Shown piece after piece: positions 26,288-34,900 of a stretch of 64,000 nt of DNA; positions within the stretch are counted from its first letter, which is position 1, and the number at the start of each line of letters is the position of its first letter. This DNA comes from Nonlabens tegetincola (lineage in GTDB: Bacteria; Bacteroidota; Bacteroidia; Flavobacteriales; Flavobacteriaceae). Made by a program: the position numbers and the translations under genes. The DNA lies in NCBI RefSeq assembly GCF_002954355.1, contig NZ_MQVV01000014.1, forward strand, positions 248,001 to 312,000. Direction: 5' to 3'. The notes beneath the pieces are model-generated. The model made no database searches, was not told where the DNA came from, and saw nothing but the letters and a program-made list of their open reading frames with translations.

Positions 26288-29254
26288 ATGGGATTCAACG
26301 AACTAAACAGTGTAGAAAACTACATCATAAGACAACTAACAGGCGTTAATTTAAACACCGGTACTGTTTCTGAAGATTCAGAGGTGTTCAATGGCTATTG
26401 GCGATACCAATCTCCACAAGAATTGAATCGTTCGGTGAATGAAGTCTTGTTAGAATCTGAATTTAAAAATGCGTTGATTCGTTTAAATCCTGAGATAACT
26501 CAAAATCCAGATCTGGCTGATGAAGTTATCTATAAACTTCGAGCCATTTTAATATCTGTACATCAAGTAGGATTAGTGCGCGCAAATGAAGAGTTTTTTA
26601 AGTGGTTGCAAGGTGATAAAACCATGCCTTTTGGAGAGAATAACAGACATGTTCCTGTTCGATTAATAGATTATGAAGATTTAAAGAATAATAGCTTTAT
26701 AGTTACTACTCAGTTTCGCGTACATCATAGGGAAACAAAAATTCCAGATGTAGTTTTATTTATTAATGGTATTCCAGTCGTAATTGGTGAAGCAAAAACA
26801 CCTATAAGGCCTTCAGTAAGTTGGCTAGATGGTGCTCATGAAGTCCATGATGTGTATGAAAACGCAGTATCACAATTATTTGTTCCAAATATTCTATCCT
26901 TTGCTACAGAAGGGAAAGAGCTGTATTACGGAGCGATTAGAACCCCTTTAGAATTTTGGGCGCCATGGCGATTAGAGAATGATGAAGATGCTATAGCAAG
27001 GCGTTTAGGATTGGGTGAAGTAGGCAAGGAGCTGTCAGATCTATTACATCCTAAAAGATTGTTAGATATTCTACAAAACTTCTCGTTGTTTACAACAAAC
27101 AAAAAGAAACAACGGATTAAGGTTATACCGCGATTCCAACAATATGAAGGTGCCAATAAAATTGTAGAACGTGTAAAAGAAGGAAGGATTAAAAAAGGAT
27201 TGATCTGGCATTTTCAAGGATCAGGTAAATCCTTATTAATGGTTTTTGCTGCTCAAAAATTAAGAAGAGAAAAAGATCTCAAAAGCCCCACAGTTATTGT
27301 GCTAGTAGATAGAACCGATTTAGACACTCAAATAACAGGAACCTTCAACGCAGCTGATATTTCTAATGTAGAAACCACAGATAATATCAAACAGCTGCAA
27401 AAACTACTAGAAAACGATACCAGAAAGATCATTATATCTATGATTCATAAGTTCAGGGATGCAAAACCTAATATGAACGGTAGAGATAATATCATTGTCT
27501 TAGTGGACGAAGCCCATAGAACACAAGAAGGTGATTTAGGACGTCAAATGCGTGCTGCTTTACCTAACGCATTTCTATTCGGATTAACAGGAACACCAGT
27601 TAACAAGGCATATAAGAATACATTCTGGGCGTTTGGATCTGAAGAAGATGAAGGTGGTTATATGTCTCGTTATACTTTCCATGACTCGATTAGAGATAAT
27701 GCTACGCTACCACTACATTTTGAACCACGTTTAGTAGATGTTCACGTAGATAAAGAAACGATAGATAAAGCTTTTGCAGAGTTTAAAGAAAGCGCTGCAC
27801 TTACAGATGAAGAAGCTGATGCACTGAATAAGAAATCAGCAAAAATGTCAGCATTCCTCAAGTCTCCAGAGCGAGTTGCTAAAATAGTTAAGGATATTGC
27901 TACTCACTTTAAAGATAAAGTCGCGCCTCATGGGTTTAAAGCGATGATTGTTACACCAGATCGTTATGCATGTGTGCAGTACAAAGAGGAATTAGATAAA
28001 TACTTCCCAGAAGAAGCTAGTAAGGTGGTTATTTCAACATCAGCAAATGATGAGTTGGAGTTTAAACAGAGATGGGAAGTTGATAAAAGTCAGCAAGAAA
28101 AAATAGTAGAAGAGTTTAATGATGCACTATCTGATATTCAGTTTATAATCGTTACTGCAAAACTTCTAACTGGATTTGATGCACCTATTTTACAAACCAT
28201 GTATTTAGATAAGTCTATCAAGGATCATACATTGCTCCAGGCTATTTGTAGAACTAATAGACTCTATCCTCATAAATCATTTGGTCGTATTGTGGATTAC
28301 TTTGGTGTATTCGATGATGCTGCGAAAGCCTTACAGTTTGATGAAGAAAGTGTTAAAACGGTTATATCAAATTTATCCGAGCTACGTGATAAATTGCCCA
28401 AGGCTATGAAAGAGACCTTATCTCATTTTGAAGGCGTAGATAGAACTATACAAGGGTTTGAAGGTCTAGAAGCAGCTCAAAACGCTATTAATAATAATGA
28501 TAAGAAAGACGCTTTCGCGAAAGATTATAAGTACCTGTCCAAACTTTGGGAATCATTATCTCCAGACAGTATCCTGAATCTGTATCAGGAGGATTATAAG
28601 TGGTTATCACAAGTATTTGAGTCCGTAAGACCAGCTGCAGATAATATTGGAAAACTTCTTTGGTTTTCTTTAGGAGCAGAAACCACAAAATTGATGCATG
28701 AAAATACCCATGTAGGTGAAGTGCATCACTTAGAAGAATTTGTTTTAGATGCAGATGTAATTGAAAATATATTCAATAATCCAGATCCAAAGAATGCTAA
28801 GAAGTTAGAAAAGATACTAATTAAGCGGTTTAAAAAGCACGCAGGAGATCCAAAGTTTAAGTCTCTTAGTGAACGTTTAGAGGCTTTAAGGGACAAAGCT
28901 GAGTTAGGATTAATAACGTCTATAGAGTTTGTAAAAGAACTTTGCAAACTAGCAAAAGAAACTGTAGAAGCCGAAAAGGAAATACAAGAGTTTTTAGTCG
29001 AGAAAACTCCAAAAGCAGCACTTACAGAATTATTCATTGAGTTAAAAAACGATCAAACTCCAGCAGTTGTAGAACGTATTGTTGAAGATATCGATGCAAT
29101 TGTTCGCATAGTTCGCTTTCCAGGTTGGCAAAAAACCAGTTCAGGAGAGCGCGAGGTCCAAAAATCGCTACGTAAAGCGTTATTAAAATATAAGCTACAC
29201 AAAGATCAAACTTTGTTTGAACGTGCTTATGCTTATATCAAAGAATATTACTAA
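26288..29254 (+). CDS. hsdR: Type I restriction endonuclease subunit HsdR
   Basis: Translocase-nuclease subunit of the type I complex. Seen: N-terminal PD-(D/E)XK nuclease with 'IPDVVLF' and 'VIGEAKTP' (about residues 153-172), then the SF2 motor with Walker A 'FQGSGKS' (about 310), 'VDEAHRTQ' (about 406), 'GLTGTPV', and 'TAKLLTGFDAPILQTMYLDK' plus 'LLQAICRTNRLYP' in the second lobe. A long helical C-terminal region binds HsdM in the family. 988 aa is normal. It closes the run, 33 nt after the RecQ-UvrD gene and about 13 kb from hsdS, an unusual separation. One palindrome copy (28512-28523) lies in frame and encodes part of 'DAFAKDY'. Confidence 0.93.
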   Translation: MGFNELNSVENYIIRQLTGVNLNTGTVSEDSEVFNGYWRYQSPQELNRSVNEVLLESEFKNALIRLNPEITQNPDLADEVIYKLRAILISVHQVGLVRANEEFFKWLQGDKTMPFGENNRHVPVRLIDYEDLKNNSFIVTTQFRVHHRETKIPDVVLFINGIPVVIGEAKTPIRPSVSWLDGAHEVHDVYENAVSQLFVPNILSFATEGKELYYGAIRTPLEFWAPWRLENDEDAIARRLGLGEVGKELSDLLHPKRLLDILQNFSLFTTNKKKQRIKVIPRFQQYEGANKIVERVKEGRIKKGLIWHFQGSGKSLLMVFAAQKLRREKDLKSPTVIVLVDRTDLDTQITGTFNAADISNVETTDNIKQLQKLLENDTRKIIISMIHKFRDAKPNMNGRDNIIVLVDEAHRTQEGDLGRQMRAALPNAFLFGLTGTPVNKAYKNTFWAFGSEEDEGGYMSRYTFHDSIRDNATLPLHFEPRLVDVHVDKETIDKAFAEFKESAALTDEEADALNKKSAKMSAFLKSPERVAKIVKDIATHFKDKVAPHGFKAMIVTPDRYACVQYKEELDKYFPEEASKVVISTSANDELEFKQRWEVDKSQQEKIVEEFNDALSDIQFIIVTAKLLTGFDAPILQTMYLDKSIKDHTLLQAICRTNRLYPHKSFGRIVDYFGVFDDAAKALQFDEESVKTVISNLSELRDKLPKAMKETLSHFEGVDRTIQGFEGLEAAQNAINNNDKKDAFAKDYKYLSKLWESLSPDSILNLYQEDYKWLSQVFESVRPAADNIGKLLWFSLGAETTKLMHENTHVGEVHHLEEFVLDADVIENIFNNPDPKNAKKLEKILIKRFKKHAGDPKFKSLSERLEALRDKAELGLITSIEFVKELCKLAKETVEAEKEIQEFLVEKTPKAALTELFIELKNDQTPAVVERIVEDIDAIVRIVRFPGWQKTSSGEREVQKSLRKALLKYKLHKDQTLFERAYAYIKEYY
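28512..28523. repeat. Dispersed palindrome inside hsdR
   Basis: CTTTCGCGAAAG, a 12-nt perfect palindrome within the coding sequence. Confidence 0.75.
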
Positions 29255-29306
29255 GACCACCACCAACCTTAACAAAACTTAAAACCATTTTGAGTGGTGG
29301 CTCGTA

Positions 29307-29314
29307 TATATTTG
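29307..29314 (+). promoter_or_regulatory. Flavobacterial -7 box (TATATTTG) before the DUF4198 gene
   Basis: Exact match to TAnnTTTG, 20 nt upstream of ATG 29335. A TTG at 29290-29292 is closer than the usual -33 spacing, so only the -7 element is convincing. It marks the likely end of the defence transcription unit. Confidence 0.45.
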
Positions 29315-29334
29315 AAACCAAATTAAAAATTACC

Positions 29335-30483
29335 ATGCGCAAACCTTACTACTTAATTCTTGCGGTGCTGTTACTATGCAGTCACGACTTGTATCTTAAA
29401 ATGGAAACTTACTTTTTATCTACCGGTGATACAGCTACCTTGCAGCTGTACAACGGGACTTTTGATAAAAGCGAAAACACCATAACTCGCGACCGCATGC
29501 TCGATGCGTCCTATACCGTAAACGGTACGAGAACCAGCATTAAAGAAGATCAATGGACCGATATAGATACCACCATAACTCAGGTTTCATTTAAAGCAAC
29601 ACAACCTGGAACTTATGTAGCTGGAGTATCAACTAAGGCTCGCAATATAGAATTAAGTGCTGAAAAGTTTAACAGCTACCTAGAGCACGATGGTGTGCTA
29701 GACATGCTAGAAAAACGCAAAACAGAACAAAAACTAGATCAAGATGCTGTTGAAAGCTATCAAAAACACGTAAAAGCGATTTATCAAGTAGGTGATACAC
29801 GTACCAAAGACTGGCAAACCGTTTTAGGTTATCCTATCGAATTTGTTCCTATGCAAAATCCTTACGACACCTATTCTGGTGGTACTTTGGAAGTGCAATT
29901 ACTGTTAGACGGTAGACCGCTTACCAATCAATTAGTGTATGCTAATTATGTAGCATCGGGCCATTCTCACGACGAAGCTGCACAAGAGCATGAGCACACG
30001 CACGACGGCAGTACGCACAGTCATAAACATGAGAAAGAGCACAGCCACGATCATGACAAAGCTGCGCAAGATCACGAGCACGAGCACACGCACGATGGTA
30101 GTACGCACAGTCATAAACATGAAAAAGAACACAACCACGATCAAAAAGCCAAACAGGAATCACACACACATACCAGCGGTCAACAAATAAGAACCGATGA
30201 TATGGGAATGGTAACAGTAGACTTACCAAAAGACGGAATCTACTACCTGCGTACCATTCACATGAACGAAGTACAGGATAACGATTCACTTACTCATCAG
30301 TCTAAATGGGCGACACTTACGTTTGAAGTTACCCATGAACACGGTGCAGCCACGCACACACACGATCACGATCACGATCATCATGATGAGGACGGCATTC
30401 CTACCTGGATTTTTATTTTGGGTAGTATTCTAGTTATAGGACTTTTATTCTTCCTGTTCAAAAACAAGAATAACAATGCCTAA
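29335..30483 (+). CDS. DUF4198-like periplasmic metal-binding protein with His-rich insert and C-terminal TM
   Basis: ATG 29335 gives a signal peptide ('YYLILAVLLLCSHD'); the upstream frame to 29290 is not signal-like. The N-terminal 200 residues resemble the DUF4198 / nickel-cobalt uptake (NikK/CbtJ-like) beta-rich domain ('LYLKMETYFLSTGDTATLQLYNGTF', shortened here as the opening strand region). A tandemly duplicated His/Asp/Glu block follows (see repeat), then a second beta segment, another His-run and a C-terminal TM helix ('WIFILGSILVIGLLFFLF'). It overlaps the HupE gene by 8 nt. The pair likely brings a divalent metal (Ni, Co or Zn) to or across a membrane; the metal is not determinable here. 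Confidence 0.75.
   Translation: MRKPYYLILAVLLLCSHDLYLKMETYFLSTGDTATLQLYNGTFDKSENTITRDRMLDASYTVNGTRTSIKEDQWTDIDTTITQVSFKATQPGTYVAGVSTKARNIELSAEKFNSYLEHDGVLDMLEKRKTEQKLDQDAVESYQKHVKAIYQVGDTRTKDWQTVLGYPIEFVPMQNPYDTYSGGTLEVQLLLDGRPLTNQLVYANYVASGHSHDEAAQEHEHTHDGSTHSHKHEKEHSHDHDKAAQDHEHEHTHDGSTHSHKHEKEHNHDQKAKQESHTHTSGQQIRTDDMGMVTVDLPKDGIYYLRTIHMNEVQDNDSLTHQSKWATLTFEVTHEHGAATHTHDHDHDHHDEDGIPTWIFILGSILVIGLLFFLFKNKNNNA
29977..30147 (+). repeat. Tandem duplication coding His-rich metal-binding repeat
   Basis: Two units, 29977-30060 and 30061-30147, each encode 'HTHDGSTHSHKHEKEH' inside an A-A-Q...H-D frame. The second carries an extra His-Glu codon pair. Many third positions still match, implying a recent in-frame duplication. 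Confidence 0.8.
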
Positions 30484-31153
30484 ATCTATGAAGTACCTAC
30501 TTGTGGTAGGGCTGTGTTTGGTACCCTTTTTAGGTTTTGCCCACGACGTCACCAGCGCCGATCAGGAATTGCTGCGCGGTGGTGGATTATGGGCCTACAT
30601 TCAAGTAGGTGCTACACACATGTTAACTGGGTACGATCACCTGCTGTTTTTGGCAGGTGTGGTGTTTTACCTCAACAGTTTTAAGGACATTCTTAAATTC
30701 ATCACGGTATTTACCATCGGCCATTGTATTACTTTAATCGGTGCTACGTATGCCGGTATCACGGCCAATGAGCATCTTGTTGATGCCGTAATCGCACTCA
30801 GCGTACTGTATAAAGGATTTGAAAACTTAGGTGGATTCAAAAAAATCCGAGTCAAATCGCCTAATTTACTGCTCATGGTAGGACTTTTTGGCCTAATACA
30901 CGGTTTTGGTCTATCCACCAGATTACAATCCTTTGAAATGGGATCTGGTGATTTCCTTGCCAAAATTCTGTGCTTCAATCTAGGTGTTGAAATAGGACAG
31001 GTGCTCGCGTTGATTCCTATAGTTTTTGTGATTACGCTTTCGCGAAAGCGTACCCATTTTCAAGCCTTTTATAAAGCAACAAATTGGTACCTAGTACTCG
31101 CTGGGATAGGTTTGTTTGTGTATCAAATTTACGGGTATATATCGGGTCATTAA
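30476..31153 (+). CDS. hupE: HupE/UreJ-family membrane metal transporter
   Basis: A 225-aa inner-membrane protein. Signal-like first segment ending 'GFAHD', then 'GATHMLTGYDHLLFL' with the conserved His-x4-G-x-DH motif of HupE/UreJ, 'FTIGHCITL' and 'GLIHGFG' in later helices, six or so TM segments in all. The family is linked to nickel or cobalt import. An alternative ATG at 30488 (MKYLL) would remove four residues. It overlaps the His-rich DUF4198 gene by 8 nt, so translation is coupled. A dispersed palindrome (31033-31052) lies in frame and codes for 'LSRKRT' near the last cytoplasmic loop. Confidence 0.87.
   Translation: MPKSMKYLLVVGLCLVPFLGFAHDVTSADQELLRGGGLWAYIQVGATHMLTGYDHLLFLAGVVFYLNSFKDILKFITVFTIGHCITLIGATYAGITANEHLVDAVIALSVLYKGFENLGGFKKIRVKSPNLLLMVGLFGLIHGFGLSTRLQSFEMGSGDFLAKILCFNLGVEIGQVLALIPIVFVITLSRKRTHFQAFYKATNWYLVLAGIGLFVYQIYGYISGH
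31033..31052. repeat. Dispersed palindrome inside hupE (20-nt copy)
   Basis: Perfect 20-nt palindrome TACGCTTTCG/CGAAAGCGTA in the coding sequence. Confidence 0.88.
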
Positions 31154-31177
31154 TCCACAGAAATAGAGCCTGCCATC

Positions 31178-31765
31178 ATGAACAACCTGGAAATCGCCTA
31201 TACAGATGTGGAGAATTTTATTTACTGCCTAGAGGTAGTACCCGATGCCGATGTGGAGCAAAGTACTGAGGTGGTTTTAATCCTAGAGCATCTGGCTAAA
31301 CAACAGCATATCACGAGTATTTACAAGGCATGCGATACGATTGAAGGTCTAGAGGAAAGCCTGAATCATTTGTTATACGACGATCATAATTTTAAAAATT
31401 ATGAAATCATATACCTCGTACTACCTGGCGAGGCCAATTCTATTTTAATTAATGGTTATTACTACAGTATTGAAGAAATAGCCGAACTTTTTGAAGGAAA
31501 AATGGATGGAAAAGTGATTCATTTTGCCAATAAGAAACTACTGGATCTCACCGATGAAGAATCACAATATTTTCTAGACGTTACGGGTGCACGAGCTGTA
31601 TCGGGTTATGGAGTTTCTTCACCTAACACCACAAGTGCCTATACTATAGATAGGTTGTTTTTTAATTTGTTTTATGAGGACGATGATATTAAAGAGGTAG
31701 TTGAACACATGTTTAGAAAACAATATGCACTGTGTAAACTCCTAGATTTTAGGTTGTATTACTAG
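31178..31765 (+). CDS. Conserved hypothetical protein, DUF6642-like
   Basis: A 195-aa soluble acidic protein. From memory the sequence pattern ('LEHLAKQQHITSIYKACDTI', 'NHLLYDDHNFKNYEIIYLVL', 'SIEEIAELFEGKMDGKVIHF', 'YFLDVTGARAVSGYG', ending in 'LCKLLDF' and 'YY') matches DUF6642, a family from Bacteroidota and others with no known biochemistry; this recall was not checked. It follows hupE by 24 nt and could be co-transcribed, but the functional link to metal uptake is unsupported. No signal peptide, membrane segment or nucleotide-binding motif is seen. Confidence 0.7.
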   Translation: MNNLEIAYTDVENFIYCLEVVPDADVEQSTEVVLILEHLAKQQHITSIYKACDTIEGLEESLNHLLYDDHNFKNYEIIYLVLPGEANSILINGYYYSIEEIAELFEGKMDGKVIHFANKKLLDLTDEESQYFLDVTGARAVSGYGVSSPNTTSAYTIDRLFFNLFYEDDDIKEVVEHMFRKQYALCKLLDFRLYY

Positions 31766-31825
31766 GATCATTTGTCGTCATAAATAAAGTTTACAAGCTA
31801 GAACAAATCCAGTAGAATTCCTGAG

Positions 31826-32731
31826 TTAAACGAGGCCTGTTTGCAAGTCTCCAGGACTGATGTTGTAGAATTTTTTAAACTGACGGTTGAAATAAGAACG
31901 GTTGTTGAAACCGCAAGCCATAAAAATTTCCTTGAGTGATAAATTGGTTTGGTCAATCATGCGACGCGCTGCTTGAATACGTACTTTATTTATATACTGA
32001 GTAGGAGTAAGTCCTAATTCATTTTTAAAGGCTTTGTAAAAGTGTGATGTGCTCATACAAGCCTTATTGCTAAGGTTTTCAATACTTAGATCGCCATCCA
32101 AATGAGATTTGATGTATTCCATGACATAGGCAAAACGCTGTGAGCTGTTTTGTAAGGCAGTATGTGGTGACTCGTATTGTTTGAATGAGGCGTGTTGCAA
32201 CAGTCTTATTATAAGCTCCTGTAACATGTTGTTGATAAAGAAATCTTTGGAACTGTGATCCTCGGTAAACAAGAACATGAGTCGTTGTATGATATTAGTA
32301 ACTTCCTCATCATGGGCAAAATGAAGATTGGCTGTGAGTGAGCTCCAGTCGCCGTGATCTACTTTAGGTTGGTATTCATTTAGATATTGAACGACTTTGT
32401 GAATTTGAGCCGTTTCTAGCTCAAGCGCTAGGCAACGTGTAGGACGTTCTCGAGAAGCGATAGGAAAATCAATACACATCAATTCTTGCGGTGGCAATAC
32501 CACACTCTCGCCAGGTAAAAAATCAAACGAAGGCATACCTTTTAAATACATATGTTTTTTACCGGCAATCATAGTTGCTAGTACTGTATTATCAAAGGTG
32601 AGATGTACTTGCTCGGTTACTTTTTGTGTTTCAAAAATATGCATGCTAGATCTAGCCGTAGTAAATGAGGTTTGATTTTCAATTAAGGTTTCCACCTTGC
32701 GATTCTTAAAATAGGAAGACGATAAATGCAT
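31826..32731 (-). CDS. AraC-family transcriptional regulator of the aldehyde dehydrogenase module
   Basis: A 301-aa regulator. The N-terminal half is a cupin-like AraC_N sensor domain ('ATMIAGKKHMYLKGMPSFDF', 'GESVVLPPQELMCIDFP'). The C-terminal 100 residues hold two HTH motifs typical of AraC/XylS: 'LSIENLSNKACMSTSHFYKA' and 'SLKEIFMACGFNNRSYFNRQ'. It diverges from the aldehyde dehydrogenase-DUF779 pair across a 220-nt region with an inverted repeat. The same three-gene set (AraC, ALDH, DUF779) recurs in many bacteria, so the regulator probably senses an aldehyde or alcohol-derived signal and activates the dehydrogenase. Confidence 0.88.
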   Translation of the reverse strand: MHLSSSYFKNRKVETLIENQTSFTTARSSMHIFETQKVTEQVHLTFDNTVLATMIAGKKHMYLKGMPSFDFLPGESVVLPPQELMCIDFPIASRERPTRCLALELETAQIHKVVQYLNEYQPKVDHGDWSSLTANLHFAHDEEVTNIIQRLMFLFTEDHSSKDFFINNMLQELIIRLLQHASFKQYESPHTALQNSSQRFAYVMEYIKSHLDGDLSIENLSNKACMSTSHFYKAFKNELGLTPTQYINKVRIQAARRMIDQTNLSLKEIFMACGFNNRSYFNRQFKKFYNISPGDLQTGLV

Positions 32732-32855
32732 ACTGTTTTGGCTAATAGTCTACTAATTTACTAATAGTAGTTGTTATTTATTGTCAAGTAACGAAAAAAT
32801 AAGGATTAAAATTACCGATTTAACACAGGTTGATGGAATAGTTCACAAGCATGAT

Positions 32856-32871
32856 AGTATTGTTCAATACT
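32856..32871. promoter_or_regulatory. Inverted repeat (AGTATTG-TT-CAATACT), candidate AraC operator
   Basis: Perfect 7-bp dyad with a 2-nt spacer, 80 nt upstream of the dehydrogenase ATG, nested in a wider TTGATG...CATCAA inverted pair (32830-32835, 32873-32878). Position and symmetry suit a regulator site. Confidence 0.45.
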
Positions 32872-32951
32872 TCATCAATCTTACTTAATAGTTTTAGTCA
32901 ATGATTTTCTAGTCCGCTAGTAATCTTTCTATTAACTAAAAAACAACTATT

Positions 32952-34475
32952 ATGAGTACCGTACAAACTACAGCGGCAACGCAACTGCAAAAACCAACCT
33001 TTAAAAGTCAATATGATAATTATATAGGAGGAAAATGGGTAGCACCTGTTCAAGGAAAATATTTTGACAGCATTTCTCCTGTTGATGGTTCTAGTTTTAC
33101 CAAAGTAGCACGATCTACGCAAGAAGATGTGGATCTTGCGCTGGATGCAGCCTGGGAAGCTGCTCCATCCTGGAACAAATCATCGGCTACCGAGCGTAGT
33201 AACATGCTTCTTAAAATCGCCGATGTGATCGAGGAAAATCTAGAAGCACTAGCAAGAGCAGAAACTTGGGACAATGGTAAAGCCTTAAGAGAAACTCGTG
33301 CAGCAGATTTACCGCTTGCTGTAGATCACTTCAGATACTTTGCAGGAGTTATACGCGCAGAGGAAGGTTCAGTAAGTGAGCTAGATGCAACTACAATTTC
33401 CATGAATGTAAAGGAACCTCTAGGTGTAGTAGGACAAATTATTCCATGGAACTTCCCTTTACTTATGGCAACATGGAAACTTGCACCAGCACTAGCAGCA
33501 GGAAATTGTGTGGTGTTAAAACCAGCCGAACAAACACCTGTTGGGATCATGATTCTAATGGAATTAATCGATGGTATATTACCTAATGGTGTTTTAAACG
33601 TGGTTAACGGTTTTGGGATAGAGACAGGAAAACCTCTAGCTTCTAGTCCACGTATTAACAAAGTAGCATTTACGGGAGAAACATCTACAGGTCAGTTAAT
33701 CATGCAGTATGCCTCTAAAAATATAATACCTGTTACTCTTGAATTGGGAGGAAAATCGCCTAACATATTCTTTGCTAATGTTATGAATGAGGACGATGCT
33801 TTTTTTGATAAATGTTTAGAAGGAGCAGCTATGTTTGCTCTTAATCAAGGCGAAGTGTGTACTTGTCCATCTCGAATTTTGGTACAGGAAAGTATTTATG
33901 ACAAATTTATAGAACGACTGGTTGAACGTGTAAATGCTATAAAATTAGGTCATCCTTTAGATCCTAATACTATGATGGGCGCACAAGCAAGCGAGGAACA
34001 ATACAACAAAATTTTAAATTACATAGATATAGGTAGGGAAGAAGGTTGTAAGGTTCTCACAGGTGGTAAAGCTGCCTATAATGAAGGATTAGAAGGTGGT
34101 TATTACATACAGCCTACTTTATTAGAAGGGAATAACAAAATGCGTGTTTTTCAGGAAGAAATTTTTGGTCCTGTAGCTTGTATTACCAAATTTAAAGACG
34201 AGGCCGAAGCTATAGAAATTGCAAATGATACCTTGTACGGTTTAGGAGCTGGAGTATGGACTAGAGACACACACCAAGCCTATCAAATTTCTAGAGCTGT
34301 TCAAGCAGGTCGTGTTTGGGTAAATTGTTATCATTTATATCCAGCTCATGCGCCTTTTGGTGGCTATAAAAAGTCAGGTATAGGACGCGAGAATCACAAA
34401 ATGATGCTAGATCATTACAGACAAACAAAAAACATGCTTATAAGCCATGATAAAAATGCACTCGGATTTTTCTAG
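32952..34475 (+). CDS. NAD(P)+-dependent aldehyde dehydrogenase
   Basis: Oxidises an aldehyde to the carboxylate in the cytoplasm; a 507-aa member of the ALDH2/AldB/ExaC group. Seen: '[20 protein letters not shown]' (cofactor and oxyanion Asn region), 'VLKPAEQTP' (NAD ribose lysine), 'AFTGETSTG', general base in 'LELGGKSPN', catalytic cysteine in '[11 protein letters not shown]' (the first Cys of the CTC is the usual nucleophile), and 'EEIFGPV' and '[13 protein letters not shown]' near the end. Its last 29 nt overlap the DUF779 gene. Related enzymes act on acetaldehyde or long-chain aldehydes; the substrate cannot be set from sequence. Confidence 0.93.
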   Translation: MSTVQTTAATQLQKPTFKSQYDNYIGGKWVAPVQGKYFDSISPVDGSSFTKVARSTQEDVDLALDAAWEAAPSWNKSSATERSNMLLKIADVIEENLEALARAETWDNGKALRETRAADLPLAVDHFRYFAGVIRAEEGSVSELDATTISMNVKEPLGVVGQIIPWNFPLLMATWKLAPALAAGNCVVLKPAEQTPVGIMILMELIDGILPNGVLNVVNGFGIETGKPLASSPRINKVAFTGETSTGQLIMQYASKNIIPVTLELGGKSPNIFFANVMNEDDAFFDKCLEGAAMFALNQGEVCTCPSRILVQESIYDKFIERLVERVNAIKLGHPLDPNTMMGAQASEEQYNKILNYIDIGREEGCKVLTGGKAAYNEGLEGGYYIQPTLLEGNNKMRVFQEEIFGPVACITKFKDEAEAIEIANDTLYGLGAGVWTRDTHQAYQISRAVQAGRVWVNCYHLYPAHAPFGGYKKSGIGRENHKMMLDHYRQTKNMLISHDKNALGFF

Positions 34476-34794
34476 TAAAGAATCTCTTCAAGTAACCTTT
34501 ACTCCTGATGCTATAGAACTCCTAAATCGTTTGAAGGTTCAGGGTTCTTTAGTAGTCCACATAAGTGATGGTTGTTGTGATGGCACTGTTCCTAATTGCT
34601 ACTTACAGGATGAGTTTTATAGCGACAGTAATGATGTTGTTGTATACAATGAGCCACCTGTAAAGGTGCTTATTCCTAAAGCTACGATTGATAGATTCAA
34701 GAATAGTCTTGTAATCGATGTGCATGATAAAAATGTTGCTGGCTTTTCTCTTGAAGTGGCTCTAGACAAACGATTTTATATAAGGAGCGAATAG
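34447..34794 (+). CDS. DUF779-family protein, aldehyde dehydrogenase partner
   Basis: A 115-aa cytosolic protein of the DUF779 family, commonly encoded right after aldehyde dehydrogenases. Seen: conserved '[15 protein letters not shown]' with three cysteines and an aspartate, suggesting metal or substrate binding, then '[16 protein letters not shown]' at the end. ATG 34447 overlaps the dehydrogenase by 29 nt; an internal ATG at 34456 is an equally good start. Function is unproven; the conserved linkage suggests it supports or regulates the dehydrogenase. Confidence 0.85.
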   Translation: MIKMHSDFSSKESLQVTFTPDAIELLNRLKVQGSLVVHISDGCCDGTVPNCYLQDEFYSDSNDVVVYNEPPVKVLIPKATIDRFKNSLVIDVHDKNVAGFSLEVALDKRFYIRSE

Positions 34795-34844
34795 GGTAGT
34801 GCCTTTGTTTTAAAACCGGATTTATAATGAATTGATTAGAATCA

Positions 34845-34884
34845 AAAAATGTCCTGAAACTTTTTGAAGTTTCAGGACATTTTT
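34845..34884. terminator. Bidirectional terminator between DUF779 and heptad-His lipoprotein genes
   Basis: A 17-nt arm pair (AAAAATGTCCTGAAACT and its complement) around TTTTGA, with A-tract and T-tract on the two sides. It serves the convergent genes ending at 34794 (+) and 34901 (-). Confidence 0.85.
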
Positions 34885-34900
34885 ATCTATGATGGTGCGA

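Noticed and set aside
6586-29254. Prophage or integrative element
   Set aside because: No integrase, att-like direct repeat at the right end, tRNA gene, or phage structural gene is seen in or next to the run.
29257-29300. Terminator after hsdR (CCACCAC ... GTGGTGG)
   Set aside because: The 7-bp arms are separated by about 30 nt with no U-tract, too weak to call.
29977-30147. CRISPR-like repeat
   Set aside because: It is an in-frame tandem duplication inside a gene with no spacers; no CRISPR array or cas gene is seen in the window.
29932-30289. Open frames antisense to the His-rich repeat
   Set aside because: They arise from the repetitive CAC/GAG codons of the DUF4198 gene; the encoded Val/Phe/Arg/Met-rich peptides resemble no protein.
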